A stretch of 64,000 nt of DNA from CAZDXJ01 sp050303615 (GCA_050303615.1 JBNLCC010000077.1:27409-91408), one strand, 5' to 3'. Shown: positions 9,498-18,946, counted from the first letter of the stretch. The notes: generated by a model from the sequence alone, not told the origin. Made by a program: numbers and translations.

Positions 9498-9947
9498 ATG
9501 AATAAATATATTATGGTCATTGCAATACCTTTTGTTTTCCTTTTCTCAGGCTTGCTTGGCGCTGCAGAATTATCGGATCTCTCCGCCGACCAGTTGCTGG
9601 CCATGCAACAACACAATGCCCTGGTGATCGATATCCGAACCGAACAAGAATGGCGGGAAACCGGCATCATTCCCGGTAGCCGTAAACTTGAATTTTTTAA
9701 TGCTGACGGCGCTTATGATGCGGAACGTTGGTTGCAACAATTAAAGACACAACGCCAGTCACCGGATCAACCGGTTATCCTGGTTTGTCGATCAGGAAAC
9801 CGTAGTAAGAAGGTCGGAGATTTTCTCGCACAGCAACTGGATATGAAACAGATCTATCATCTGGAACATGGCATGCTTTCCTGGATAAAGCAAGGCAAAC
9901 CAACGGAAAAAGCATGTCCCGGCTTGTTGGCCTGTAACGAACAATAA
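9498..9947 (+). CDS. Exported single-domain rhodanese-like sulfurtransferase
   Basis: 149 residues. An N-terminal hydrophobic segment (residues about 4-22) looks like a signal peptide, followed by one rhodanese domain. The active-site loop is CRSGNRS with the catalytic cysteine at 97; VIDIRTEQEW near 43-52 is the usual DxR element. Such proteins transfer sulfane sulfur or act in periplasmic sulfur or cyanide handling; the substrate is not evident. It is the first gene of a tightly spaced plus-strand run: hflD begins one base after its stop. Confidence 0.85.
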   Translation: MNKYIMVIAIPFVFLFSGLLGAAELSDLSADQLLAMQQHNALVIDIRTEQEWRETGIIPGSRKLEFFNADGAYDAERWLQQLKTQRQSPDQPVILVCRSGNRSKKVGDFLAQQLDMKQIYHLEHGMLSWIKQGKPTEKACPGLLACNEQ

Positions 9948-9948
9948 T

Positions 9949-10587
9949 ATGTCTTTAAAAAATATTTCCAACCAAGTCGTCGCTTTGGCCGGAATCGCCC
10001 AGGCGACTTATCTTGTCCAACAATTGGCGACCCGGGGCAACGCGGATCAACAGGCAATGTCAGCCAGCATCGGCAGCGTGCTCAAACTCGATGCCGACAG
10101 TGTCGGGGATATTTATGGCGGCTTGGCCGGCGTAAAAATCGGACTGCAGCAACTGAACCAGCAGTTAGGCAACACTAAAATCCATAACCCGGAAAGTGCC
10201 CGTTATTCGGCGTCGGTGGTTTTCCTGGAAAAAAAACTCTCCGAAAATCCGGATATGCTTGAAAAAATCCACGTCGGTATAGAAACCGCCCAGGCGCAGG
10301 CGGAATATTTCGGTACACTGCACGAAAATGTATTGGCCAATCTGGGAGACCTCTACCACGGCACCATAAGCACCTTGCAGCCGCGTATTATGGTAAACGG
10401 CGAACCGGCCTACCTTTCCAATCCGGATACCGTCAACAAAATTCGCGCATTGTTGTTGGCCGGCATCCGCTCCGCGATGTTATGGCGACAATGCGGCGGC
10501 ACACGCTGGAAATTTCTGCTTTACCGCAGAAAGCTTTTCGAGGAATCGCAGCGCCTACTTGATTTGTTACAGAACGACGACATTTAA
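9949..10587 (+). CDS. hflD: HflD family protein (high-frequency-lysogenization protein homologue)
   Basis: 212 residues, very close to the E. coli HflD length. The N-terminal VALAGIAQATYLVQQLA, the GGLAGVKIGLQQL region and the C-terminal ALLLAGIRSAMLW all match the family. HflD is a peripheral inner-membrane protein that in E. coli affects lambda lysogenization by sequestering CII; its native cellular role is unclear. It is usually found beside mnmA and purB, but here it lies between an exported rhodanese (1 bp gap) and an ABC transporter gene (2 bp gap). Confidence 0.9.
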   Translation: MSLKNISNQVVALAGIAQATYLVQQLATRGNADQQAMSASIGSVLKLDADSVGDIYGGLAGVKIGLQQLNQQLGNTKIHNPESARYSASVVFLEKKLSENPDMLEKIHVGIETAQAQAEYFGTLHENVLANLGDLYHGTISTLQPRIMVNGEPAYLSNPDTVNKIRALLLAGIRSAMLWRQCGGTRWKFLLYRRKLFEESQRLLDLLQNDDI

Positions 10588-10589
10588 AT

Positions 10590-11522
10590 GTGAGCGAATT
10601 AATCCGGGCTGAAAACCTCTACCGCTATTACGGCGAATATTGCGCTGTCGAAGGAATTGATCTTACGCTCAACAAAGGCGAGGTACTGGGTCTATTGGGA
10701 CCGAACGGTGCCGGTAAAACCTCGACGTTGAAAATGCTTTGCGGCAATTTGTCGCCAAGCAGCGGCCAAATCCGCATCAGCGGCATCGATTTGCTGGACC
10801 GGCCGAAAGCGGCTAAGGTTTTTCTGGGTTATCTACCGGACGTTCCGCCGCTTTACCGGGAACTTACCGTGGAGGAATTTCTGAACTATTGCGCAGGCCT
10901 GCATCGTATGACGCGAACAGTTCGCAAACAAGCAATCGACAAGGTACTGGGCCGTTGCGACCTCGGTCCTGTCAGCAAGCGCCTGATCGGCAATTTATCC
11001 AGAGGTTTTCAGCAACGAATCGGTATTGCCCAGGCCATATTGCACAATCCGGAAATTGTTATTCTCGATGAACCGACTACCGGCCTCGATCCGTTGCAGA
11101 TTCGTGAAATTCGTGCACTGATTCGCGAACTGGGAAAAGATCACGGCATTATTTTATCCACCCATGCGCTCACCGAAGTTCAGGAAACCTGTACCCATGT
11201 GCTGATTATCGATCAGGGCAGACTGGTCTTTGAGGAGACGATCGAAGGTTTGAAGCAACATATGAGTACCGCTACCCTTTACCTGGCGACGCGTAAAGCA
11301 GCGGATTTAGATCGGATAGGCCGGATACCCGGCGTGTTCGACGTCGAAAAATTGAGCGATACCTGCTTCAAAATCCATCATCGGCTGGATTCGGAACCTG
11401 CCGAACAGCTTGCAGAATTGGCCGTCTCGGCCGACTGGGGGCTGCTTGAGCTGACACCGGAACGTAAATCCATAGAAGATATTTTTGTCGACCTGACCAC
11501 TCACAAAGGAGAGCCGCAGTGA
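10590..11522 (+). CDS. ABC transporter ATP-binding protein (GldA/CcmA-type)
   Basis: 310 residues. Walker A GPNGAGKTST, signature LSRGFQQRIG, Walker B IVILDEPTTGLDP and the switch histidine (STHALTE) are all present, with a C-terminal extension of about 90 residues typical of ABC-2 type exporters. The GTG at 10590 is the only sensible start: the ATG two bases earlier is out of frame. The stop overlaps the permease start (GTGA). With the next two genes it forms a GldA-GldF-GldG-like set. The name comes from Bacteroidetes gliding motility, but in proteobacteria the substrate and role are unknown. Confidence 0.92.
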   Translation: MSELIRAENLYRYYGEYCAVEGIDLTLNKGEVLGLLGPNGAGKTSTLKMLCGNLSPSSGQIRISGIDLLDRPKAAKVFLGYLPDVPPLYRELTVEEFLNYCAGLHRMTRTVRKQAIDKVLGRCDLGPVSKRLIGNLSRGFQQRIGIAQAILHNPEIVILDEPTTGLDPLQIREIRALIRELGKDHGIILSTHALTEVQETCTHVLIIDQGRLVFEETIEGLKQHMSTATLYLATRKAADLDRIGRIPGVFDVEKLSDTCFKIHHRLDSEPAEQLAELAVSADWGLLELTPERKSIEDIFVDLTTHKGEPQ

Positions 11523-12271
11523 TCATTACCATCGCATCCCGCGAGTTGAAAACCCTGTTTTGTTCGCCCCTGGCATGGTCGATACTTGGCATATTGCAGG
11601 CGCTGTTGGCTTATATATTTTTAACCCAAGTCGATGCCTACCTGAGTTTACAATCCCGCCTGGTAAATATCGACGAAGCCCCCGGCCTGACGGATTTAAT
11701 CGTTGTCCCTTTATATACCAGTTCCGGAATGGTGCTGTTGATAATTACCCCTCTGCTGACGATGCGTTTGATTGCCGAGGAACGGCGTAATAAAACACTG
11801 AGTCTGCTGCTTTCCGCTCCAATTTCCAACACCGAGATTATTTTGGGTAAATTTCTGGGTATCTACGTTTTTCTGCTGATTATCGTCGGCTTAATCAGCA
11901 TAATGCCCGTTTCGCTATTATCGGGAAGCTATCTTGACATCGGCAAACTATCGGCAAACATCCTTGGATTATCGCTGCTTACCGGCAGTTTTGCCGCGAT
12001 CGGCCTTTACATGTCCTGCATTGCCGGTCATCCGGCGGTTGCCGCGGCAAGTACGTTTGGCAGCCTGCTGCTGTTATGGATCCTGGACTGGACTGCCGGA
12101 TTAAACCACCAAAGCGACCGGCTGCTGGAATATTTCTCATTGCTTAGCCATTTTCAAAACCTGCAAACAGGACTGGTCGATTCAAGAGATATTTGTTATT
12201 TTTTATTATTCTGTACAACATTTTTAATGCTCAGCGTCCTTCGTCTGGAAAACGACCGCCTTCAAAAATGA
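11519..12271 (+). CDS. ABC-2 type membrane permease (GldF-like)
   Basis: 250 residues with about six hydrophobic segments. The conserved region MRLIAEERRNKTLSLLLSAPI is typical of ABC-2/GldF permeases. It starts with GTG inside the stop of the ATPase gene (4-bp GTGA overlap) and ends inside the start of the next gene (ATGA overlap), so the three are almost certainly co-translated and form one complex. Confidence 0.9.
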   Translation: MIITIASRELKTLFCSPLAWSILGILQALLAYIFLTQVDAYLSLQSRLVNIDEAPGLTDLIVVPLYTSSGMVLLIITPLLTMRLIAEERRNKTLSLLLSAPISNTEIILGKFLGIYVFLLIIVGLISIMPVSLLSGSYLDIGKLSANILGLSLLTGSFAAIGLYMSCIAGHPAVAAASTFGSLLLLWILDWTAGLNHQSDRLLEYFSLLSHFQNLQTGLVDSRDICYFLLFCTTFLMLSVLRLENDRLQK

Positions 12272-13614
12272 AAATTTCCCGGCGAATTCATCAGCGACTC
12301 CGTTTACAAAGCCTACTGGCTACTGTCGCCCTGTTGGCCTTGTTGTGTGCCATTGCTTGGTTGACTTCGCGCTACACCGCGCAGACGGACTGGACAATCA
12401 ACTCGCGTAATTCATTAACCGAGCAATCCAAAAAACTGCTGGATAAATTGCCCGGAAGCATTGAAATCACCGCTTACATCGAGGAAAACAAAGCGCTCAG
12501 GAATAAAATCAAGCAATTGCTCCAACGCTATGTCCGTTACAAACCCGAGATTCAGGTAACGTTTATCGATCCCGCCTCAAATCCGGAAAAAATGCGTGAA
12601 CTGGGCATCGGCAAGGAAGGCACGGTTACTGTCGAATACCGGGGTCGGACTGAAAACTTAAACGTCATAAATGAATCCGCCCTGACTAATGCGCTGTTAA
12701 GATCGGCCAATGCAAGCAACCGCTGGGTTACGTTTCTAACCGGGCATGGCGAACGTTCCCCTAACGGTAAAGCCAACCATGATTTGTCATTGTTCGGCAA
12801 AGACTTGGAATTACGCAACATCAAAGTGGTAACCCTTAATCTAAGTAAAATTCCGGCAATACCCGAAAATTCATCGGTTTTGATTTTAGCCGGCCCTCGC
12901 GTTCCTATGTTGGACGGGGAACTGGAAATCATTCTCGATTATATTGAAAAAGGCGGTAATTTATTGTGGCTCATCGATCCGGACTATCCGGGACCGCAAG
13001 TATTGACCGATCAACTCGGCATCGAAATATTACCGGGCACCATCATCGACACTAACTCCCAGCTTTACGGGGTTGACGATCCCAGCTTCGTCATAGTCAG
13101 CGAATATAACCCTCATGACCTGACCAAAAACCTGACAGCGATGACTGTTTACCCCATCGCATCCGCATTGGAAATGAACAAAAATTCCGATTTCCAGGCA
13201 ACACCGATACTTACCAGCGTGCCACGATCGTGGACGGAAACCGGTCCGATAAGCGGAACAATCCGGTTCGACGCCGGTTCCAACGAACGCTATGGCCCGT
13301 TGAGCTTGGGTTTTGCCTTGACCCGGGAAACCGCCGACGGCAAGCAGCAACGGATAATTGTCATCGGCGACGGGGACTTCTTATCCAACACCTATATCGG
13401 CAATGTCGGCAATCGGGATATGGGTCTCAGAATAGTGAACTGGCTGACGCACGATGACCGCTTTATCGATATTCCCCCCAAATCAACCATCGACCGGCAA
13501 TTGCAATTAAGCCGGCCGACCATTGCCGTTATGGCATTCGGTTTTTTAATCATTCTGCCCGTTTTACTGATCGGTGGCGGCTTGCTTATCTGGCGCAAAC
13601 GCAAACGCAGCTGA
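12268..13614 (+). CDS. GldG-type ABC transporter auxiliary protein
   Basis: About 448 residues. One N-terminal membrane helix (residues about 15-35) and one C-terminal helix close to the end anchor a large extracytoplasmic domain. The pattern NSLTEQSKKLLDKLPG and the Rossmann-like ILAGPRVPMLDGEL region match the ABC_transp_aux/GldG family. The upstream frame is open to 12193, but the ATG at 12268 makes the usual ATGA overlap with the permease and leaves a standard N-terminus. Its stop overlaps the mutM start by one base. Function in this organism is unknown. Confidence 0.85.
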   Translation: MKISRRIHQRLRLQSLLATVALLALLCAIAWLTSRYTAQTDWTINSRNSLTEQSKKLLDKLPGSIEITAYIEENKALRNKIKQLLQRYVRYKPEIQVTFIDPASNPEKMRELGIGKEGTVTVEYRGRTENLNVINESALTNALLRSANASNRWVTFLTGHGERSPNGKANHDLSLFGKDLELRNIKVVTLNLSKIPAIPENSSVLILAGPRVPMLDGELEIILDYIEKGGNLLWLIDPDYPGPQVLTDQLGIEILPGTIIDTNSQLYGVDDPSFVIVSEYNPHDLTKNLTAMTVYPIASALEMNKNSDFQATPILTSVPRSWTETGPISGTIRFDAGSNERYGPLSLGFALTRETADGKQQRIIVIGDGDFLSNTYIGNVGNRDMGLRIVNWLTHDDRFIDIPPKSTIDRQLQLSRPTIAVMAFGFLIILPVLLIGGGLLIWRKRKRS

Positions 13615-14432
13615 TGCCCGAATTACCCGAAGTGGAAACCACCCGCCGGGGTATCGCTCCTTTATTGGAAGGGCAACGATTAAACCGGATTATCGTCCGC
13701 CAACAACAACTACGATGGCCCGTGCCGACTGACCTTGCCGATCACTTGGTTCAAAACCGGCTAATCGAAATTACCCGCCGGGCAAAATACTTGTTATTCC
13801 GCTTCGAAGCGGGTGTTCTGCTCATTCATTTAGGCATGTCGGGCAGTTTACGCATCGTATCCGAGGATAACAACGCCGGCAAACACGATCACGTTGATTT
13901 TGTTTTCAGAAACGGAAGAACACTCAGGCTTACCGATCCGCGCCGTTTCGGCGCGGTATTGTGGCTGGGCAGGGAACCGGACACCCATCCCCTATTAAAT
14001 AAACTGGGTCCGGAGCCGCTCAGCGAACAATTTACCAGTGATTGGTTGTACAACCGCTCCCGGAACAGAACTATCGCTGTCAAGCAATTCATTATGGACC
14101 AACGGACCGTTACCGGTGTCGGCAATATCTATGCCAACGAAGCACTGTTCACAGCGGCCATCCGTCCCTCAACGGCAGCGGGGAAGCTATCACGGCGGCG
14201 TTATCAACACTTGGCGCAGGCAATAAAAACGACGTTGCATGCCGCAATCAAACAGGGCGGCACCACATTACGCGATTTTGTCGGCGGTGACGGCAAACCG
14301 GGGTATTTTCAACAACAACTCAACGTTTACGGCCGTGCCGGGCTGCCCTGTCCTAACTGCCGAACACCGTTAAAGGAAATCAAGCAATCGGGCCGTTCCA
14401 CCGTTTTTTGTACGCATTGCCAGCGGCGCTGA
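13614..14432 (+). CDS. mutM: Formamidopyrimidine-DNA glycosylase (Fpg/MutM)
   Basis: 272 residues, family length. It begins MPELPEVETT (catalytic Pro2 and Glu3), has the H2TH region (VGNIYANEALF) and ends with a four-cysteine zinc finger (CPNC...CTHC). The enzyme removes 8-oxoguanine and formamidopyrimidines and nicks the abasic site. The start overlaps the preceding stop by one base (TGATG), so it is translationally coupled to the ABC operon, an arrangement with no obvious functional logic. Confidence 0.96.
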   Translation: MPELPEVETTRRGIAPLLEGQRLNRIIVRQQQLRWPVPTDLADHLVQNRLIEITRRAKYLLFRFEAGVLLIHLGMSGSLRIVSEDNNAGKHDHVDFVFRNGRTLRLTDPRRFGAVLWLGREPDTHPLLNKLGPEPLSEQFTSDWLYNRSRNRTIAVKQFIMDQRTVTGVGNIYANEALFTAAIRPSTAAGKLSRRRYQHLAQAIKTTLHAAIKQGGTTLRDFVGGDGKPGYFQQQLNVYGRAGLPCPNCRTPLKEIKQSGRSTVFCTHCQRR

Positions 14433-14522
14433 TACATCCTATTCTGCCGCGCAACATCAGTTATCGTCCTACACCCGCCGTTCGCTGTCCGAAAACCGGC
14501 AGCCGTAGCCGGACAAGATCTA

Positions 14523-15002
14523 TTACAAACCGGCCAGCCACAATTTCAAGCGCAAACCGGTTCCACTGGCGTAGCCGACGGAAGTGAATTTGACTCGCCC
14601 TTGTTTATCCAGGATAAAAAAAGTCGGAACCCCCTTAATGCCGAAACGGGAACCGATACTGCCATCCTCATCGGCTATCGTTTGCCAAGCCAAGCCCTGT
14701 TGCTGTTGATGTGCCAGGATTTCTTCGCCATCGCCGGAGCGGACCGCGACGGTCACCCCCGGATATTCGTTTAATATCTGCGTCACCGTGTCCTGCATCG
14801 AACGGCAAATGCCGCACCAGTCCGCCCAAAAATAAATCACCGCCGGTCCGGCCGCGATTTGCCCGGCGATCGGTTCGCCTTGTATCGTATCGGCAGGCAG
14901 CATGGGCGGAGTCCCGGTTACGAGCCCGCTGTTCATAAAAAACTGCCCGTAAACAATCACGATGATCACTGCCAGGTAAAACAGCGCTTTTTTGATCGGC
15001 AT
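14523..15002 (-). CDS. Membrane-anchored thioredoxin-like disulfide protein (ScsD/TlpA type)
   Basis: 159 residues: a signal anchor (about residues 4-22) and a periplasmic thioredoxin fold with the active site WADWCGICRSM. The CGIC dipeptide and the GVPTFFILDKQGRV cis-proline strand point to protein disulfide oxidoreductases such as ScsD or TlpA-type thiol proteins. Partners are not identifiable here. It lies 4 bp downstream of the YgjP-type peptidase gene. Confidence 0.82.
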   Translation of the reverse strand: MPIKKALFYLAVIIVIVYGQFFMNSGLVTGTPPMLPADTIQGEPIAGQIAAGPAVIYFWADWCGICRSMQDTVTQILNEYPGVTVAVRSGDGEEILAHQQQQGLAWQTIADEDGSIGSRFGIKGVPTFFILDKQGRVKFTSVGYASGTGLRLKLWLAGL

Positions 15003-15006
15003 GGAA

Positions 15007-15723
15007 TTACAAACCCAACATTAAACCCGTTCCATTATAGTTCAACCAGGCTCGTTGCCGCCGGTAATCGGGTAAATGCTCGGCAACCAACCGCCAAAAA
15101 TCCGCCGAATGATTTCTATGGCGGATATGACATATTTCATGTACAACCACATATTCGAATACCGCTCTCGGAGCCAGCATCAATACCCAGTTTAAATTGA
15201 TATCATTATGGATACCGCAACTTCCCCAGCGGCTTTTCTGGGTTTTTATTCGGATAGAACGGGGCTGTAGGCGGTGCAGCGTTGCATGTTCATATACCAT
15301 TTGCTCTGCTTCCGTTTGAGCACGCTGCTTCATCCATTTAATCAAAGCGGCCCTGATCGCTGCATGGTGATCATCATCTGCCGTGGTCGGAACAAAGGCG
15401 GTAAATTCGTCGCTAAAATCTATTTTTACCCTTTTCAAGCCATGCGTCCGCACGGTCAACCGGTGTTTACCGCCCTGAAAAGGTATTTCCACGCCGTCAC
15501 TATAGCGGGCCGGGGGGGCAAGCCCCTCGGCAACCTGCACGCGCCGTTCCAATTTATTTTGGGTTTGGGCAATCCAACTGCGTTTATCATAAACAAACTG
15601 GCGAATCACGCTGTCCGCCATGCGCAATGGCGCCACCACTTCGATTTTGGTTGGCGAAACCACGATGCGGGCATACTTGGCGCGATGACTGCGGCGAACC
15701 TGAAATGAAAATGGAAGCTGCAA
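15007..15723 (-). CDS. YgjP-like (DUF45) zinc metallopeptidase
   Basis: 238 residues with HEICHIRHRNHS, an HExxH zinc site with the third histidine close by, plus KSRWGSCGIHNDINLNW, the hallmark of the YgjP/DUF45 family. The substrate is unknown. The TTG at 15723 is taken as start because AAAGGT lies at ribosome-binding distance and no in-frame ATG is near. Confidence 0.88.
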   Translation of the reverse strand: MQLPFSFQVRRSHRAKYARIVVSPTKIEVVAPLRMADSVIRQFVYDKRSWIAQTQNKLERRVQVAEGLAPPARYSDGVEIPFQGGKHRLTVRTHGLKRVKIDFSDEFTAFVPTTADDDHHAAIRAALIKWMKQRAQTEAEQMVYEHATLHRLQPRSIRIKTQKSRWGSCGIHNDINLNWVLMLAPRAVFEYVVVHEICHIRHRNHSADFWRLVAEHLPDYRRQRAWLNYNGTGLMLGL

Positions 15724-15847
15724 ATCTATTACCTTTCAAATTCTATCATTGAAAAACCTTACCGCCGCAATTCAAACAACAGCCATCGTATACGAAAACT
15801 CTAATAAATTCGGTAAACAATTGACCTGGCCGATATCCCCGGTTATT

Positions 15848-16570
15848 TCACTTAGCTGAAATCGAGGGACAAACAATCGGTACCGGGTTACACAATTCGA
15901 TGGTTTCCGGCGTTACTTTAGCAAAATAGGCATAAACTTCAACACCGACGTCAATTGCAGTTCGCAATGTTTCACCGTAAACTTTGTCGACATCATCGGC
16001 CGGCTGCATCGTTTCCGCGTCCGCTCGCATGATGCAAAACACCAATGCCGCCCGGTGCCCCTGCCGAACCATCGCTATCAACTCCCGCAAATGTTTGCTG
16101 CCGCGGCTTGTCACCGCATCGGGAAAATAGGCGGTAACCGATTCAACCCAGGTCACATTTTTCACTTCGACATAACAGTATTGCTGTCCGTCATTATGCA
16201 GCAACAGGTCGATGCGACTGTTTTCCTCCCCGTATCGAACCTCTTCCGCTATATGCCGATAACCCTGCAATTCGGCAACGACTCCCCGGTCAATGCCCTC
16301 CTTGACCACTTTATTGGTCAAACCGGTATTAATCCCGACCAGGACACCGTCCGCCGTTTCAGTCAGCTCCCATGTATAAGCATGTTTGCGTTTCCGGTTT
16401 CGGCTTTCACTCAACCAAACCCTACTGCCCGGTTCGGAACAGCTTTTCATGGAGCCGGTATTGGGTGAATAGGCAGTCAAGACCGAACCGTCGGGCATCT
16501 CGACATCCGCCAGAAACCGCTTGTAACGTCTGATTAATTTGCCTTGCCGCAGCTTATCGTTGAATTGCAT
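15848..16570 (-). CDS. sfsA: SfsA family protein (sugar fermentation stimulation protein homologue)
   Basis: 240 residues, full family length. The N-terminal segment GKLIRRYKRFLADVEM, AYSPNTGSM and the DAVTSRGSKHLREL block are characteristic. SfsA is a nucleic-acid-binding, nuclease-like fold protein first noted for raising maltose metabolism in E. coli; its biochemical role is unsettled. It lies 10 bp downstream of the truncated hemoglobin gene and probably shares its transcript. Confidence 0.93.
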   Translation of the reverse strand: MQFNDKLRQGKLIRRYKRFLADVEMPDGSVLTAYSPNTGSMKSCSEPGSRVWLSESRNRKRKHAYTWELTETADGVLVGINTGLTNKVVKEGIDRGVVAELQGYRHIAEEVRYGEENSRIDLLLHNDGQQYCYVEVKNVTWVESVTAYFPDAVTSRGSKHLRELIAMVRQGHRAALVFCIMRADAETMQPADDVDKVYGETLRTAIDVGVEVYAYFAKVTPETIELCNPVPIVCPSISAK

Positions 16571-16580
16571 GATATGGCTG

Positions 16581-16973
16581 CTATTGGCGATTTATCATAT
16601 GCGTTGCCAACTGATAAAAGGCCTCGGACAATAGTTTTTTGAGTTCGGCATCAACCGGCATTTCCGCCAAGGCTTTATCCATGCACAACATCCATTGATC
16701 CCGTTCGTCGGCGCCGATAGCAAACGGAAAATGCCGCATTCTCAACCGCGGATGACCGTACTCGCGCATATATAAATCCGGCCCGCCCAACCAGCCGGAT
16801 AGAAATTTGAATAATTTTTGTTTGGCACTGCTCAGGTTGCGGGCATGCATTTGCCTTATCGCAGCGGTTTCCGGCAAGGTATCCATACAAAAATAAAACC
16901 GGTCCACCAGGCTTTTAATTGCATTTTCGCCGCCTAAAAGCTGGTAAGGTGTTGTCTGGTTTGTTTCTGTCAT
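16581..16973 (-). CDS. Group II (O-type) truncated hemoglobin
   Basis: 130 residues from the ATG at 16973. The frame is open further upstream, but those residues are low-complexity and outside the family. Features seen: YQLLGGENAIKSLVDRFY, the proximal-histidine region HPRLRMRHFPF and the group II tryptophan in RDQWMLCMDKAL. These proteins bind O2 and NO; roles in NO detoxification or redox chemistry are proposed for the family. Together with the cytochrome c'-beta gene 2.2 kb away it suggests local attention to NO, but no shared regulation is visible. Confidence 0.92.
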   Translation of the reverse strand: MTETNQTTPYQLLGGENAIKSLVDRFYFCMDTLPETAAIRQMHARNLSSAKQKLFKFLSGWLGGPDLYMREYGHPRLRMRHFPFAIGADERDQWMLCMDKALAEMPVDAELKKLLSEAFYQLATHMINRQ

Positions 16974-17214
16974 TGTTAAATTATACCTATTACCAACGGA
17001 TTTATCCGCTGCCGGTATTTTTAGCGAATTAGCTCCGCTTGCATGGCTCCGCCATTTACATATCGGCAGAAATAAAACATCCAACGCATTTTGATCTAAT
17101 CCCGCCAACTAAACAACAGCAGTGCAAATTTGCTGACAAACACTATGAAACTCTTGTAAGATTACGGTGTCTGACCGTTACAATTCATAACTTTAATTGA
17201 GAGGAAATCGAACA

Positions 17215-17883
17215 ATGAGACTCAATACCGCTGTAACTCGCTCGGAAGCGAGTATTTTAGCAACCAACAAAATGTTGAGAAACACCTATATGCTGTTATC
17301 AATGACACTGTTGTTCAGTGCCGCAACAGCAGGTGCCGCGATGTTTTTAAATCTGCCGCATCCCGGACTGATCATTACCATGGTCGGCTATTTCGGCTTG
17401 CTGTTCCTGACCACTAAATTCAGCAACAGCGGCTGGGGCTTGGTGTTTGTTTTCGCGTTGACCGGTTTTATGGGGCTGACTCTGGGGCCGATCCTGAATA
17501 TGTATCTTGCCGCTTTCAGCAATGGACATGAATTAATCATGACCGCATTGGGCGGTACCGGCGTAATTTTTCTCGGCCTTTCAGGCTATGCACTGACCAC
17601 TCGCAAAGACTTCAGCTTCATCGGCGGTTTTTTGATGGTCGGCATACTGGTGGCTTTTTTAGCCGGAATCGGCGCAGCCGTGTTTTCTATCCCGGCGTTA
17701 TCACTGGCCGTCTCCGCCATGTTCATTCTGCTGATGTCGGCGATGATCCTGTACCAGACCAGCGCGATTATTCACGGCGGCGAAACCAATTATATCTTAG
17801 CGACAATCTCCCTGTACGTATCTATTTATAATCTGTTCCTGAGTCTGCTGCAAATCCTTGCGGCATTCAATGGTGATGATTAA
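17215..17883 (+). CDS. Bax inhibitor-1/YccA family membrane protein
   Basis: 222 residues with seven hydrophobic segments and the family signatures ASILATNKMLRNTYMLL, FALTGFMGLTLGPI and ISLYVSIYNLFLSLLQIL. The ATG at 17215 is preceded by a strong ribosome-binding site (GAGAGGA) and is preferred to a start six codons upstream. Related bacterial proteins (YccA, YbhL, BsYetJ) modulate FtsH or act as pH-sensitive calcium leak channels; the role here is unknown. The following lipoprotein gene overlaps its end. Confidence 0.93.
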   Translation: MRLNTAVTRSEASILATNKMLRNTYMLLSMTLLFSAATAGAAMFLNLPHPGLIITMVGYFGLLFLTTKFSNSGWGLVFVFALTGFMGLTLGPILNMYLAAFSNGHELIMTALGGTGVIFLGLSGYALTTRKDFSFIGGFLMVGILVAFLAGIGAAVFSIPALSLAVSAMFILLMSAMILYQTSAIIHGGETNYILATISLYVSIYNLFLSLLQILAAFNGDD

Positions 17884-18472
17884 AATCAAAAACTTACAGC
17901 AATTCAAGAGTCCGGTGCTTGCCGGGCTTTTTTGTTTGTTTTCTGTTGCCGGTTGCCAGGCAACACGGCCGCCGGACGAAGTCAGCAAAATTTTCTGGCA
18001 GGCAATGACGGATAAAGACCTGGCAACCGCCCGCCAACATGCCACTGTCGACTCTCGGGAGATGATCGGCGAAGACAGTGGCCTGCCGCTGCAACAAATT
18101 TCCCTGCAAATGGGCGAAACGACCATCACCGGCGATTCCGCATCGGTTGCAACGCGCGTTACTTCTCAAACCTTACCGCAATACCGGGAATTCAGTTTCG
18201 ACACCCTGCTGTTAAAACAGGAAGGCCGGTGGAAAGTCGATTATCGGCGAACGCTGCAAATGATGCCGAAAATGCCGCTGCAAAATCTGATCGATAATCT
18301 GAGAATATTCAGCGAACAACTCGGTCGTCAATTTGAACAACAATTGCCCCTGATTGAACAATTCATGCAGCAATTCACCGAGGAATTAAACCGGCAAATC
18401 GAAGAATTCAACCGCCGTTTCGACAGACCAAGACCGGATAAAAAACACGACCCTTATCGGAATTCAATTTAA
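17870..18472 (+). CDS. Putative lipoprotein of unknown function
   Basis: About 200 residues. A hydrophobic signal sequence ends in FSVAGC, a lipobox giving an N-terminal lipidated cysteine. The mature part looks like a small NTF2/DUF4878-type domain (DEVSKIFWQAMTDKDLATA; GRWKVDYRRTL), and the last 60 residues are rich in Gln, Glu and Phe. Start is ambiguous between ATGs at 17870 and 17876; both overlap the preceding gene. I do not recognise a specific family. Confidence 0.72.
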   Translation: MVMIKIKNLQQFKSPVLAGLFCLFSVAGCQATRPPDEVSKIFWQAMTDKDLATARQHATVDSREMIGEDSGLPLQQISLQMGETTITGDSASVATRVTSQTLPQYREFSFDTLLLKQEGRWKVDYRRTLQMMPKMPLQNLIDNLRIFSEQLGRQFEQQLPLIEQFMQQFTEELNRQIEEFNRRFDRPRPDKKHDPYRNSI

Positions 18473-18946
18473 AAACTCCCATTCGCTGAAACAGGCCGCT
18501 TGGCCTTGATAATTGTCTTGCCGGTCCATAACGTTCCAGACCACGGCATTGCTGATCCGGAATCTTTTTCCTGTCCGGGAAATACGTACCCCGCAATAAT
18601 CATTAATAAAGCCATGTTCGGTAACCCGGGCAAGCAATTGCCCGCGTTCTAACCGATTCACCGGTTCGGCGGATAAGCGCGAAGGTAACGCAGTAAATTC
18701 CCGCCAACTAAATTCGAACAGCGATAACGCCGTTAAATTGGCGTAATTGAAAACCGGATCCGGAGCAGTGTTATGCGACACTAAAGCGAATGGCGCATTG
18801 AACAGCTGTTCAGCCAAGTTCTCCCCTGCCGAACAACAATCGCCAAGCAGCGGCACACCTAATAATTGCCGGTAGCTATATGCCAGTAGTTCAATATGTT
18901 CGATAAGAAACCGGTTTTCCGGACAGGGATAAGGTATCTGTTTCAT
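18464..18946 (-). CDS. MEKHLA domain protein
   Basis: 160 residues matching the MEKHLA domain, a PAS-like module also found at the end of plant HD-ZIP III factors: HIELLAYSYRQLLG, the AP-FALVSHNTAPDPVFNYAN segment, ALSLFEFSWREF, LPSRLSAEPVNRLERGQLL, and a C-terminal VWNVMD. Stand-alone bacterial copies are of unknown function. Its end overlaps the convergent lipoprotein gene by 9 bp. Confidence 0.85.
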   Translation of the reverse strand: MKQIPYPCPENRFLIEHIELLAYSYRQLLGVPLLGDCCSAGENLAEQLFNAPFALVSHNTAPDPVFNYANLTALSLFEFSWREFTALPSRLSAEPVNRLERGQLLARVTEHGFINDYCGVRISRTGKRFRISNAVVWNVMDRQDNYQGQAACFSEWEFLN

